A DNA stretch of 64,000 bases from Atopsyche davidsoni (taxonomy: Eukaryota; Arthropoda; Insecta; Trichoptera; Hydrobiosidae), in the NCBI GenBank assembly GCA_022113835.1, contig JAILWY010000001.1:10842501-10906500 (forward strand). Direction: 5' to 3'. The position numbers were made by a program, and so were the translations under genes. Shown here piece after piece: positions 23,687 to 37,515 of this stretch. The notes beneath the pieces are model-generated. The model had not been told where the DNA came from. It did not search any database and saw only the letters and a program-made list of their open reading frames with translations. Positions within the stretch are counted from its first letter, which is position 1. Every line of letters begins with the position of its first letter.

Positions 23687-26600
23687 TTACATAATTACTT
23701 TTTTACGTTCTGACATAAATTTTATTACGTGATTTTATCGCTCAATAAAATGGTACTCAGATCTGATTAAGACATCTATTTTAGATAAAATCTAAACACA
23801 CATTAAAAAGAATGCACTTGCCCTGAAGCATCAAATAAATTCAGAATTATGTAAATTCTCCACAAGCCACCGTCCGCGGCATACAGCCTCCGCCGGCTGG
23901 TACTTTGGTTACGTACTGGTTATCGACTCTATGATCGTAGTTAATTTTTTTTAATTAGTACATTCAAATTAATAGTCATTCGCTTCACATTAGCACCGGA
24001 AATCTTCGTCACAACTCGATAGAGCCATTAAATTAGATTTGTTTACCAATTACTGTTAGGTACACGAGAAGTCCTACAGTGGGAATTGCTTTCAAAATAA
24101 GTTAATTTAATTGAAATTAATGTCTGATGAATTATTCATGAACCACTGGACAAGAAAAATGAATCAGACGACGAATGGTCGTGACATTTTTTGCTACTGA
24201 TTAACTGTAAACCAATTATAAAATTATTCTTAGATTAGTTTTATATCAGGAAATCTTTTTTTATTTAATTTCCAACAGGGCTTCGTTGATACAAAAAATA
24301 TTGTCGTATGTCGCATCGAAATGAGATCAGGTAAATTATATAACTTAAAAGATGATGATTTATCTCATATGCAATCTTAGTCAAGTATTACGCATATAAC
24401 AAAGTAAGCTGCTGGTTTGGTTATGTTAGCTTGAAGGCTATATTCTTCTTACGTTTTTGACACTTGCCTTATTGTATTTAGATACATTTGACTCTAAAAA
24501 TCAGAATTAAATATTTGCGAAAGACTTTTTTGGACATGAAATATAATGTGCTTTTTTAAGTATCAAGAAATGATTCTAAATAAATTCTCCCCCAAATTTT
24601 GACCAAAGACTTTTTGATAATAATTATTGGAACACGACTCAATTCAATTACACAATATCTATCTGTATTTTATGAATGTCAGTGCAAGGAAATATAAGTA
24701 TACTTTTTTGAATGGTATAAATATTCTAATGAAGGTGTTTACAGCCTTGTAATACAAAAAAATAATAAATTTTTCATTATTTCCTATAGCTACATGTTTA
24801 TACATAAACTGTCAACATTTTTTAAAATTTATTGATCAATATTGACATAAGCTACAGATAATTACCAAAACAACATGAAACTTATTTTAAAATCAATGTA
24901 CGATTATTTAAATGATCATTTTTAACGGAGACCCTACAGGTGACCGACTGGTTTAATTACATTAACGTTGGACAAGAATGTATAATTTGTCGGAATACGT
25001 AACTTCAATCAGTTTATTATTCCATTAAGAAATATTTAATAGCAATAAAAATATAAATATAACTTTCTATTTGGCAAAATTCAAAGAAAAAAATATTAAG
25101 ACTATATTTTATATTAATTGAGTTTGTATGTATTATACTTAACCACCTTGAATAAACAAATTTTTAACATGCATAAATGTATATATATTTTTTAAATTGT
25201 GATCATATTTCTAACTGAATTTTTTTATTTATAAAGTTCATTTCAATTCAATTTCTTATGGGCGTTATATAATTATTATTAATGGAATGCTAGATAATGG
25301 AAAAAAATTCGATTGCCGAACAAAATCAAAGGGGTGCACCAACCCTTTTCGGATCATCCCCTTTATTAAAAATAGTTCAAATCTCGCAGTGCCCTGCCCC
25401 TAGAAGAGATCTATTATTATCTCGCCATAGCTTCTTACAAATTAATATATCGACAGTTTTTCTAGAACACAATAAAGTAATATGCATAACTTTCAACCTT
25501 TTTTACCTGTCTGTATTTACATATTTAATAACTAGTTAAACAAAGTTGTGATAATTATCAGATTGTATCGGGGCATAGGAAATAAAAGTATTACCTACTG
25601 AAAAAAAATCTACTAAGGTGATGCATTAATAATTATTCCATGAACATAATTGTGATACGTCTGTTGGAATTTTAATTAAACCTTTTTTATTCTGTAAGTA
25701 CATTGTTCTATTATTAATAATTGCACTTATTATTTTTTATAATGTTCTCATACCTGACTTTGAGGATTTATAAGTATTTTAGACCTATAAGAATAATTTC
25801 AAGAAATTTATTTTCAATCTCTCGTCATTTTGTTGTATATTAATAAAAAAAATTAATGCTGTATCCACATTTTCTATAACATTTGCCTTCATTGAATTGA
25901 ATTGCAATACATTAACATTCTTTTAGCATTGTAACATCCCACAAAATATACATAAAAATGCTGCCTGTTCTTATAATATGAACTGAGGTGCTCTATCTTC
26001 TTTTTTTTCAGTAGATTATATTATGTCCGTGATTGGAACTATGGCATATTTTTAATAAGCATGTCTAGACTGCTCCATAGTAGGAATATAAAGGTAGGTT
26101 AGTTTTCTTAGACTGTATTCATCAATACTAGAAGCACGTGCGCCTCCGAATAAAAAGAAGCCTGTGAGTGAACAGACAGGCATACTGGGTTTATTTGTAT
26201 GGAAGGTACTATTAGTACGGACTACAATGTATGTGACGGATTTACAAACGATTTTTTTGACCAAAATTAGGATTGTTCTTTTCTGTATTATTTTTATCTC
26301 AGGAGTCATTTTTTCATGCATATAATGATACATCATTTTTGTAAAAACAAAAACAAATGTTGAATACCTACAATTTATTTTAAAATGCAAGCTATATATA
26401 CGAATATTTTAATATGTAAATGGACACATATATTTAACAAATAAAAGGACTTTTTTAATTGTAATTTCCAATTCGGCTCTGCAAGCAGCTGATTGGCCCA
26501 CAGACACGTGAAATAATGACCAAAGAAAAAGACGAATCGATACACAGCTTACCTGTGAGTGAGAAAGGACACTACATCGAACTTCTCTGTTGCTTTTTTT

Positions 26601-27199
26601 AAAGCACATCTACCGAAGGATCTGAGGGGCATTTAGATCTGCTTCGAAGAAGGGCTTGCTTTATCGCACCACCGAATCCTTCGAACTTATTTATTTGATT
26701 TTTTATCGATCACATTTGGACTCGGAACTACAATCCTATTAAACCCTCGATCCATTGTTTAAATGGTATTTGATTTCGGATAAGATTTTATTTTACATAA
26801 TATTATAAAAGTATAATTTATTCATCTTTTGGATCAAACTATTTAGATTTTTTCAAATATCAATTTAAAAAAAAAATAATGTAAATATTATTTCCCTTAT
26901 AAGAATATAAACAACAAAATAATATGAAATTGATTATACTTAAAATTTCAGTGTTTTATCCACGCAATACGATTACTGCGCAACGAATGAATGACGTACA
27001 AGATTTTTTTTATTTCTTACCTTATATAAAATAAAACTTAATTTTTTTTTTTCTAGGTTATTATATTGCAGAAGTAACTAAAAATTCTATGATGATTGCG
27101 AAGCGGTCATAAAAATAATAAAACCACAAAATAAGCTACGACACAGGTATGCAAATTGCGGCTATCAACTAGGCTATCGTGGCGTGCAATTCCGGTAGT
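20347..27199. other. Long non-coding stretch with blocks at about 22500-22700 and 26450-26660
   Basis: AT-rich. The block at about 22500-22700 begins with ATAATGGCGGAGATC and contains CCCGGCGTCCCGGGG. The block at about 26450-26660 holds a 66-codon minus frame without recognisable features. A GC-richer patch at about 21130-21330 was also noted. A TA microsatellite lies at 23655-23678. No gene was supported. Confidence 0.45.
23655..23678. repeat. (AT)n microsatellite
   Basis: An AT dinucleotide run of about 24 bp, followed by further imperfect TATATTT sequence. Confidence 0.9.
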
Positions 27200-27320
27200 G
27201 GATAAAAGTAGTTCCGCTCGAGCCGCCACTGGGCAGTCCCGCGGCAGGGGAGGGGGGTGGGGGGGCTGCGGGGCCGGGAAACATCTGCCGCTGCCAGTGC
27301 CGGCTCGTGGTAAAGGGGCA
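27200..27320 (+). other. GC-rich block with G-quadruplex-type tract
   Basis: A block of G and C sequence in AT-rich surroundings. Runs of 4, 6, 7 and 4 G between 27247 and 27273 are separated by one to four other bases on the plus strand, a textbook G-quadruplex pattern. There is no open frame. It could be a regulatory or replication-associated element, or only a low-complexity tract. Confidence 0.5.
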
Positions 27321-30300
27321 CGTGCAACTAAATGAAACCTTTTTTTCTATCTGTTTTTTAATGGAGTCACAGCGGTTCCTTTTTTTTTAAAGATTGTTTT
27401 GTTTCAGACTTTGATTACTAAGCGCCATTGAAAAGTAGCGATTGCGCTAGAATTCTATGTTATCTGAAGTAAACATCAAATTCACATATAAAAATAGATC
27501 TGTGTTAAAATGTTTTTTTTGACATTTAACACACAATTTAACTGATGACGTTCACAACCTGGCGCTGTACCAATTCAACCCTCGTGTCGATCTGTCATAA
27601 ATACGAATGCTAGCTTGAAACCGCTAAAATTATTTAATCGACAATTATAAGTTTATTTGCGTTCGCCATACTTTGATCCAAATAAATTGACCAAAAATAC
27701 CATAGTCGTTATATATATAAAATAAAAGTTACTGTCAATTATATGTTTAATATAATTAAATTTAGTACAATATCTCGTTTTAAAATCATCGATTTCTCGT
27801 TATGTTATCTCATTATCTATTTCTGATATCAGACCCAATAAATATTCTCTTACATCTACCTGTACTTTTCAAAGCGCCGACATCGGCATGCCAAGTTATG
27901 CGTAATACTCACGATACACCAAATCATTGATTGATCAGAAATTGGTCGTCATTAAAATTAGTCCTCGGATTCTTCGGAATTTCAACAGGTGAGTCAACGC
28001 AAAGGTGTGCTTCTATACAGCGGAAAACGCAATATTGTTAATTAAAATAAATTTCATACTACAGTTTCCAAAGTTTTATACGACATTATCAATGTAAAAG
28101 TCCAAGTTTGACCTTAAATTCATGATTTAGACCATAAATATTAGTCGTTTGGGTGGTTAAAGTAATTTTTCAATCGTCGAATAATTCTAATAATTCTCCA
28201 TTTGGTTTGGTCAAAGATTTTTTTGTAGGTATTGAACATAAAATAATAAAATCCACAGAAATCCTTTTCTATGGATTTGTGGATTTGAAATAAGCTGACT
28301 TTTTTAATATAAGTAAAAAATAAAACCAAGTTGTTCCAATCGTTATTTTATATTTGATTAATTTTCTAAACATTAAAAATAAAAAAAAATTTATATGTAT
28401 TTATCTACTTCCACAAATTAATAACATTATTTATTCGGAAACCATACTTTAATTTATATTTATAGAACGCACAAATAAATGGTAATAACCTTAATTTGTC
28501 AACACCTTTGATTTATGTCAATATAAAAACGAAAATATTATTTTGTCTTCTCCACCAAAACTTGTCCAATATCGATTGAGTTAACGGTGTTTTTTTATAA
28601 CAATGAGTAAGATTCTTGTAAAAGGTAAAACAAGGCAATTGAATTACCTTACATATGAATCACTCATTTCACTCCATGTTCATTTATCTCACAAAAAACG
28701 TCCCAACAGTCCTATATTATGTCACGTCTTTAAAACTGCGCCCGTTGATCTATAAACGGAAAATATTTATTATTTGTAAATAATAAATACTTTCGATAAT
28801 TTTAGTAGTCTTACATAGAAAATTCATTAAAGATCTTTATTAATTGTAAACATTTTTTTCTTCAATGTATTTCAGTTTATATCGTTCTAATGCAGTAGCT
28901 GGTATTTATACGTCATTAGTTCTTTGTCAAAATTTTTACTGTGTGAGATATATTAGAGATTCAGTTGTGACTCTACTCACCACTTCCTCAGTGAAGTTTA
29001 TCTCCTCAACTGTCAGTGAAGATGGAAATCTTTGACGAGGATGGAAAAATAAATCAACCTGAATGTCTTTTTAAAATTAATAACAAAAGGTAGAAACTAG
29101 TCTCTGAAATGAACGACATAGATACTGCTAGCTAAGGCGTCTGATTGAAATGCCACTGCTGACTGACGCGAGGGCCAGTCATTTTATTTTCATATGTTCT
29201 TTAAATTATAAACTATCGATTTGTGATCAAAAAATAAATTTTGTGAATTCAATGTAATACTTTGACGTGATATTTTTTTCTTTCTAATTAACAAATACGT
29301 CGTGTTATATGCTTTATCCATAATATTATTCTCTCCAAACAACTCACAGTTTCGAGCTTCCGGCTGGCTGAAATAACTTAATCGTAGAAGACACAGAGTG
29401 TATAAATTGGCCCGAGGCGGTGTCGGTCGCTCGCAACTCAGGGGCTTACCATACAACCAATATGCATAATCCCTGCAGTCACCCTCGGGAACATCGCCTC
29501 GGGAACTTACACATTTCTCAAGCTTATCTTCCAGCTTAAAGCTTTTAATTGTGAAGCTGTATTCCATGGGCGAGCTTTTATCTCTGGACGATTTTTCATT
29601 TTTATTAAGTGGGTATTAGGCGAAAGCGAGACGTTTCGGCACCTCGTTAACGAATTGCAAGAATATTTCAGAAAGAAAATTATAGTTTATTAAAGTATCA
29701 TTTAGGAGTACCGAAGTAACGGTTAAAGTTAAATCTGTTATTGAGAAACCATTTTGTGTGTGATTAAGATTTGCAATTCAAAGCAAGAGATGAGAAAAAT
29801 AAATGCAAATTTACACCAGTTACCTTTTTAAAAGTATATCTTATATTTGTTTAGTATTAAAATTAATTTTTAATATTCGCGTATTACGTAATAAAATAAA
29901 TATTTTATTTTTTGTAAATAAACATACGGCCATAATTTTTTTTAGAAGCTATAATGATACCCCTTAAAAAATTGTCCTGAATGCTGAAAGTATTTTAACA
30001 AAAAAATATTAATTAAAAAAAACTATTTTCCTTCAGTTTTTCGCTAATTGTAGTATGGTTCGCCACCAAGTCTTAAAAGTATTTCATTGCAACTTCATGA
30101 TTCTGATAAGTGGTGAGACCATCATTTTAGTGGTTGCAAGTATGGACGATGGGCATGCTAACGAAGGTTTATATGTCCTACAAACCTCGTATGAAGACAT
30201 CGTTTGTCCTTATAGGGACTGCACAATGCGCGTGAGTTTCCATAATATTTAATGCTAATGGATTAAATGACATTTCATCCCAAACTTGCAGGATCTTCAA

Positions 30301-33300
30301 TACGTAAGCGTGCAGTTTTATTTATCGAATAAAATAATCAAAATAAGCACCCTCTGCATAGTGACAAATTATATGAAATAACATTGAAAGTGTATTTTGT
30401 TTTATTCTGTCGTAATTTTTTGATATATATAACCACAATTTGTCATAAAAATATTTTGAAAAAACAATTTTATGCAAAAGAGTTTTTGAACTAAGATAAC
30501 AAATTGTACAAAAAAATGCTTTGAAATGATAATCACAAAATAGACAATATTAATTTCCAGTCTGTAGTTTATTTTTTTATAGTTTTTTTTACAAGTCAGT
30601 AAATTTTCTGTGGAATTAGATTATGAATAATCCTGATGCGCTTCATTTGCGGGCAGACGCCGTCCTCGCTGGAGCGGCAAGTCCGTCAGCTTATTACCCG
30701 GCATTTCACGGAAGTTGGAACCTAACCAACCAAATCCAAACCATCGGGCCTAGGTCACGACCGGGCAAGTTCACTGGAAACTCAAGATGCCACTTGAACG
30801 CAAGCAACTCGGTTCGTGGGTTTTTTCATCAATTTAAATAAGGTGTCATTTTCGCTGTCTAGATTTTACAAAAAATACGCTATTGCAATGGCTGGAACAA
30901 CGACTTTTCGATTGGCTAGTTTCTTATTTTTTTTTTTATAGCTCAATTGCAATACTAGAAAGAGGCGAATTTTTTTGTAAATTTTACGCGCTCTTGAGCA
31001 AAACATTTTTTCACAAGGAGAAAATAGACGTTGCTTTTTTTAATAATATGTGCAAATTTAATAGCATAATTTAGTTTCTATACCTCAACATACGTGCCTT
31101 CATAAATTTTAAGCTTCGGTTGCATTTAATGTCTATGTATGAACTGATGCGTATGCAAAAAGTTTCAAGAAACATTAACCTGCAATAAAACACACAACAG
31201 CGCTACGTAGAAGGTCTAAAAGTATAACTCACGTAATTGGTATCTACAGATTCAGTGGAGGTAAAAAAGAATAAAAAAACGTTTAATACATCACGCCTGG
31301 GTTCTTCCCTTAAATTACCCGTTATAAAACAATGACATTCATGGAGAAACGGCTTCAATTAACCCGAAATAATCGATTTCAATAAGTCTCGTGCGACTGG
31401 AGAGGCTTAAGAAACTGAATGACGTGGACCTCCTCGGCGTCAGTAATACACCGGACATTTTAAGCACACACCTGACAGGATTTGATACATGAACCTGTCA
31501 TCTCCGTTGAAATAGGCTGGTTATCAATTATTCCAAAAATGTATTGCATTCCTCGTGGTAATTAATATTTTTTAAACATTTTTATGTATTCATTGAACAC
31601 CGTTTTTATTTCTAAAAACACTCACGTTTATTTACCTTCACATCAAGAAAGAAAGACAGGCAAATGAATTAAACTACATTTAATTAAAAAGTTATTTTCA
31701 ATTATATGTTGAATTATCTTTATTCTTTTCAAAATCAACATTTGTATAAGCTTTTCGCAGATATGTCTTATCATGAATAATTTTATACAAAAACTATATT
31801 ACTACTGTTTTTGCTTTGTACATATGATAGGGAGTTGATGGTAGCCTGATTTTTCAAATAATACGTCTCTTAAAGTCTTAATCATTGCGTGATCGATAAA
31901 GACGGGTCGGCGGCCTGACAGATTTTTTGTTGGTGATGATGAATCGCGAGTTCTGGGAACCTACAGAAAGCAACACTGGGAGTGCTCGAAGAAGCCCCGT
32001 ATTTTTTTATTATTTATAATATATAAATATTTAATACGTACATCACTTAATGGCACTGATTTATGTAACCTTAAATATAAAGATGTATTGAATTTATCAG
32101 ACTAGGTAAAATAATTAATTATTATCAAATATGTGATATACTGAGCATTAAATCACAATTATATTTTATAAAAAAATATTTACTTTGGAGTCATAATTTT
32201 TTTTTTATGATTATTATTTTGGACAAGTATTTTGTTTGAGCTTTTAAAAACTTTAATACTTAAATAAGTACTCACTGATGATTACCTTGCAACAAGAGGA
32301 TAAAAAATTATTTAATATATATTTTATATCGAATGAATTTGGGCATTTAATCATTTTGCAGTATACTAATATATCACATATATATTTATAGAAATAATCT
32401 GATGATATGCATGTATTCAAATCTGGACAACTGGTATGATTTAAGCAGCCAGGTGGTGCTGCACCCTTCCCCGAGCTACCCTTCAGTATTGTGGGTCTGC
32501 TGACTGGACTTGTGCCCGCGTTGACCCCTAACTCCCTTCAGCACAGTGCATGTTGCATTATAAATTCTCTCATTAAAATAATACATAAACTCTTGCATTC
32601 AGCTATGATGTATAGAAAGTTCTAGTTTAATTTTTTTTAACGGATTAACATTATTCAAAGAGAATATGCCCACAAATTCAAAATACATACACATTATTTT
32701 ATAAGCAAATAAACATACATAAATTTTCTTCAATATTTTATTAACAATAGTAGAAAAAATTACAAGTATAGAACATAATGACTAATTATTTTATAAATAG
32801 TAAAAGTTTTATAACAATTTTTTTATTTATTAATAAATGATTGTATTAACTTCAAACAATTCTTCTGTGCATATTCTGATTTCTGTTGTAATATATCTAT
32901 ATATTCTGATAAATCATATTATTTTTTTAACGGAAAAAAGTAAGTAAGTAACCGGAATGTAATAAAAGTAAAAATACATGTAATAAAGTTATTATATGCT
33001 ATTTTAATAACATAATAATATTTATGGATAACTGTGATATTTTACGATTTAGCTTGAGTTGTTTAAAAAAGATTCTGCCACTAATTTGCAATACGCCACT
33101 TATGTAAAAATTAAAGCTTTAATATATAGAATTATTTTAATAAGCAGCACAGATTTTAAGTACAACATAAGAATATAGTTTGATTGCTTACTGGTTTCAA
33201 TGCACCCTTTGTAACTAAACACACTGACTGCAAATCGCACACCTGCCCACCCTTATCTTTCGAATTATTTATTATTCAACAGGAAAACACAAAGAGTTAT

Positions 33301-33829
33301 CGTCAAATAACTGAACATGCGGCAACCCTCCTCCATACAGAAATAACCGACCGTAAACATCTAACTGATTATAATACTATATTTTAGAAAGTACGACACC
33401 AACTTGTTTAATATTTTTAATGTTAGTTACAAACAGTAAATAAAACTTATTATCCATATTATTTACATTTTACTGATTTTCCGACTTTGATTTCAATTTT
33501 TATTGCGAAAATCATTACATTTTTTTTTCGCAAAACTAGAACATTTGATAAAAAAAAAAAAATTCGACTTATATGAGCACTGAAAAAAGTGAAGAAAATT
33601 TTTATATTTAATTTGTACGAATACGCTATGATCATATGAGAAACATCAAAAGTTTTTTGAGCGACTTACATCATCTATAAAATACAAGACAGTATGGATA
33701 ATTTTAAATATTTTCTACTTATCCCAAAAGGTTAAAATTATATTTTTGTGTTTCATATAAATAATTGTGACCCATATAAATTTACACAAAAAAAATAATA
33801 CGATGATAAGCAAGCAGCCTCAATACCTA
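27321..33829. other. Long non-coding stretch with blocks near 29450, 30720, 31400 and 32480
   Basis: AT-rich. GC-richer blocks lie at about 29330-29640 (inside a 125-codon minus frame, 29190-29567, with no recognised domain), 30625-30810 (a 72-codon plus frame), 31330-31480 and 32420-32560. A sequence CAG|GTGAGT at 27986-27994 resembles a splice junction but has a weak pyrimidine tract. No RNA gene or transposon was identified. Confidence 0.45.
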
Positions 33830-34140
33830 CTGCATAATTCTCGGCACGGGGCCAGTTAACACGCCCGCCAAAAACCACACCCATAATATAAAACTAGATT
33901 TCATTTGTGAAACGAAGGGTCGAAAGAAATCCCACCTGTCATTAATTACGCACGCGCCGGCACACGCATGAGCCGAATCGCAATACTCTCCGCGATAAAG
34001 TAATCACTCAAACACACATTACTGCACTGGGACAATACACGCGGGCCGCATTGCTCAACAGTCGCCTGCCGGGGGTACCAGCGGGTAATTTCTCCCCTAC
34101 TAGGGGTTGCCACCACCTGCCCCGAGCCAGCGCTTCCAAA
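33830..34140. promoter_or_regulatory. GC-richer candidate regulatory block
   Basis: About 300 bp of GC-richer unique sequence. It contains TCATTAATTAC (homeodomain-type), AACCACACCC, CACCTGT and CCACCTGCC (E-box cores) and a short inverted repeat CCCCTAcTAGGGG. No open frame over 60 codons occurs. A regulatory role is inferred from composition and motifs. Confidence 0.3.
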
Positions 34141-34616
34141 TATACCCGTTATGCATTACTCTGCCATGTTTTCATGTAAATTGAATGTCTAAAAATATTT
34201 TATAAGAAATTAATTTATTAATATTCTTTTGAAATTAAAAATTGCCGGCTATGAGTTTTTTGTGACAATGACGATTCTGTATCATAATGATCAGTGGTTT
34301 ATTAATAATAAAAAAATGAATGATGAACATTACACAATTTTTCACAAGAGTGGATAATTTTTTTTGAATTTAAATAAAACTATAATTAAAAATTTAGCAA
34401 AAGTCTTTCATATTATCGATATTCAATTTAGTAATTTTTTGTGATATTTTCTAAAAAGAGTATCGCAGTAATGATTTAGTTTTGCTTTTTATGGTACTGA
34501 ATACATTTTTATCATGCAAATCAAACATAAATCGTTGATTTTCTATTTGATATAACATCCGTGTATGTGAGATTTTGTATATTTAACTTTCTGGATATCG
34601 TTAGATGAAAGTAATA

Positions 34617-34764
34617 CAGGGTGTTTTTTATAGAGGTATAGAACTTTAAGTTGGCAACACTGTTTTAACTGGCGGCCATTTTGTCAGCTGTTAAGGGATT
34701 TATGTTTAGTTTGGTTTGGCATTTGAACATGAATAGACTGACGCCTGAACAACGTTTTCAAATT
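34617..34764 (+). mobile_element. mariner/Tc1-type transposon 5' stub
   Basis: The dinucleotide TA at 34615-34616 is followed by CAGGGTGTTTTTTATAGAGG, a terminal-repeat start typical of the IS630-Tc1-mariner group. It continues through a leader of about 110 bp to an ATG at 34729. The first codons read MNRLTPEQRFQI, matching the N-terminal helix-turn-helix start of this transposase group. Similarity stops at about 34764, and the next bases do not continue the frame. No right terminal repeat is visible nearby, so this is a truncated copy. The bases 34765-34850 may derive from the element's far end, but I cannot show it. Confidence 0.72.
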
Positions 34765-37289
34765 GGCCCAAAACAAGATTGCCGTTGATCTTATCGCTGT
34801 GCGGAATGTTATGTTTTTGCCAATAATCTTACATAAAAGCAGCATTAAATAACATTACAAGTTAAATTGTTTTACTCACTCACTAAAAATCAATATTCTG
34901 GCCCTACCACAATTGCAATTATCTTAACTGAATTATATGTGAACTAGCTAAAGTGATATATTAAAAAGCTACAAATATTTACGTTTTTTAATAAAAAATA
35001 TAATAAAACTGATAATAAAACTAAAATTAATATCGGCCAAATAAGTTTTAAATTTTTTTTACTTGTTTTTAAGTTAATAAAATTGTATGAACTGCATAAA
35101 TATATATTGTAAACTATGTATATTCCTATATCTCTCCAATATTAAGTTTTTATGATGTATGATCATCAAAAATCTGTAGGTATTGATAAATGTTGAGAAC
35201 CTTTCTTTATAAAGGGTTGGATACTGTAAGGCATAGGAATCTGAGGACACCCTATGGTTTCTAATGAATGATTTTCCTAGCGATATGCATTGGCTGTCAT
35301 CGGAGTCTGGCGTGATTTTAAAGCGAAGGAATTTTAACAGCTGTCAAATTTTGATATTTTTTAGTTGTGTTTTAATACGCAAACAGAAGTTTGACATGGA
35401 AAATAAATGTATAGATAAACCACGATTAAACACTTTTTTTCAAATCTGATTAAACACTTATTTTTAAATGATTATATTAGTATCGAAAAAATTATAATTT
35501 TAGTATAAAATATAATGGAAAATAATTTTATATAATAATTGCGACTACCTTATACTTAAATAGTTGAAATATTTTACAATATTTATGTATATTTTCATAT
35601 TTTAAATTTTCTTATATAGTCAATACGTTAAAAAGTTTAAATGTGAGCCCGTTCATGTAATTTAATCGTACTTTCAAAGGGGAACTTCTATCCCTCCAGA
35701 TTTTAAAAACAGGCTCTCGTTTACAATATGTCATGTAATTTAAAAAATATATATATCTTTGGTCACTGACTAATATTTATGCATGTACATTTACATACCA
35801 TGAAATAAAGTTTTAAAAAGCACACGTGCTGCATGCTTAAATACATAAAATGAATATCTATCAATAAGTCTATTTTTTGGATAAATTAAATAATATTTTT
35901 TGTTTTAATCTATTAACATGTTTGTTTTTTTTAATTAATAATTTTAACATTACTTGAATGCATATTTGTTCGTATAATTTAGATGAAACCACGTGCATGT
36001 CAAATACATTAAATTATTTCAACATATCTGCACACTTCCGCAGTATTTTGATAAGAGAATTGTAAATAACATTTGTAAGAAACGGAAACGTGGGTGTTTA
36101 TTATGTGTAACCATTTCGTTGATATTTTATGATAAGTTATCTTTTAGCACCGTGTCACTCAATAAAATTCTCGGCTAAATATTTTTTTAGATACTAGATA
36201 TTTTTCACGTACTTATTATTTTTTTATTATCGAAGCATATTGATTACGACTGTTAAAAAGTGCCTCTTTGACTCCAAAAAATGGTTTAAGCGACGTATCT
36301 TTAGGGTTTCCTGGACTGCGGAAGGAAAAAGCAGTCGGTCATAAAGGGTCTTATTATCAAGGAGAAACCTTCAACTGTCCTCATCCTCAATTGTATTACC
36401 GTTCCTCTTACTGAAACGATCGAAGCTTTAAAAATATATTAATGGCAGGAAAGTAATACCATAAGAACGTCAACCGTGATGAATAAGAACGAACAAACAA
36501 TGTAGCAGACACGATTAAGCTTCACCTCATCAAAAAATCAAAATAAAACGGAGTTATCTAGAACTCACAAATAAAATCAGATGCTATTAATAGATATCTT
36601 GAAAAATAAATTCTGAAATAAACAACTTTTTCAGAATATACATCTGTTTTCAACCAGAATTTTATCTTAAAATTAAAGAATTTTTTAATATTGCACTATT
36701 TATTTAAAAATTCCATTATCGTCGGAATATTGCAGGAAATCAAAAATAAAAATGTTGCGTGCGTCAAGTCAGCCAATTATACTTGTTACTAAATTGATGT
36801 ATTCTGGTAAAATATGTTAACGATAATATTGTAAAGTTATTTATAACATACACTTTATACGTGAAAACTTTACTTTGTGTTTATTTTTGGTTCTTAGCAA
36901 CAAAGTAACGGTTCTATAACCTGTAGTTTTTTTTTATAAAACAATGTTCGTTTCAGTTATCTTGAAATATTAAGCTTGCAATAACAAATATAAACGAGCT
37001 ATACTTTTTTTATAAGTAAAACGTATCAACTTATTCTCCTGAAAAATAATGTATTTCTACATTTATTCGCTAAAAATATCAACAAATTATAATAAAAGTA
37101 TTTTTAATTTTATATATTTTTTTTTCACTATCCGATTACAATTATTTTAGGCCGTAAAAAAAAAACAAGAATACATTTATTTATGAGTTTAAAAACAGGA
37201 TATAAAATTGACACGCTTTTTATTGTCATGGGTGTATACCCTGGCTATCGCATAATAAACAAATCAGAATGATACTTTACAAATACATC
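34765..37289. other. AT-rich non-coding stretch
   Basis: Strongly AT-rich. Short open frames at 35264, 35993 and elsewhere have no recognisable content. A small GC rise lies at about 36270-36420. Nothing else stands out. Confidence 0.45.
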
Positions 37290-37515
37290 AGTAATGCAGA
37301 GTAATACATTGATCGTACCACGTGTTGGACTAGGCAAGTACCCACACGTGTCAGCTCTATCAACATGCGCTCCCCACACCCATTCCAATGCAGCAGGAAT
37401 GTAAACAATCGCGGCAACTGCGGGCTGGGGTTCGAATCCCACCTGCCTCTCTTGCCACCCTTATACCGGCGACTTGTGTCACCGTTCACTGCTTTTATCG
37501 CCGCGCTTTACAGTT
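37290..37515. other. GC-richer block with tRNA B-box-like word
   Basis: Two CACGTG cores (in ACCACGTGTT and CACACGTGTC) lie near the left side. The word GGGGTTCGAATCCCACC at about 37429-37445 matches the B-box of tRNA promoters and could form a short T-arm. I could not fold an acceptor stem or find a convincing A-box upstream, so it may be a decayed tRNA-derived SINE or chance. The overlapping open frames on both strands are not convincing genes. Confidence 0.3.

Noticed and set aside
27975..27994. Zero-length recursive splice site CAG|GTGAGT
   Set aside because: The upstream pyrimidine tract is interrupted by purines and much weaker than the one at 4372.
29190..29567. 125-codon minus-strand frame as a gene
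   Set aside because: Half of it is AT-rich tail, and the GC-richer half has no recognisable motif; treated as a non-coding block pending conservation data.
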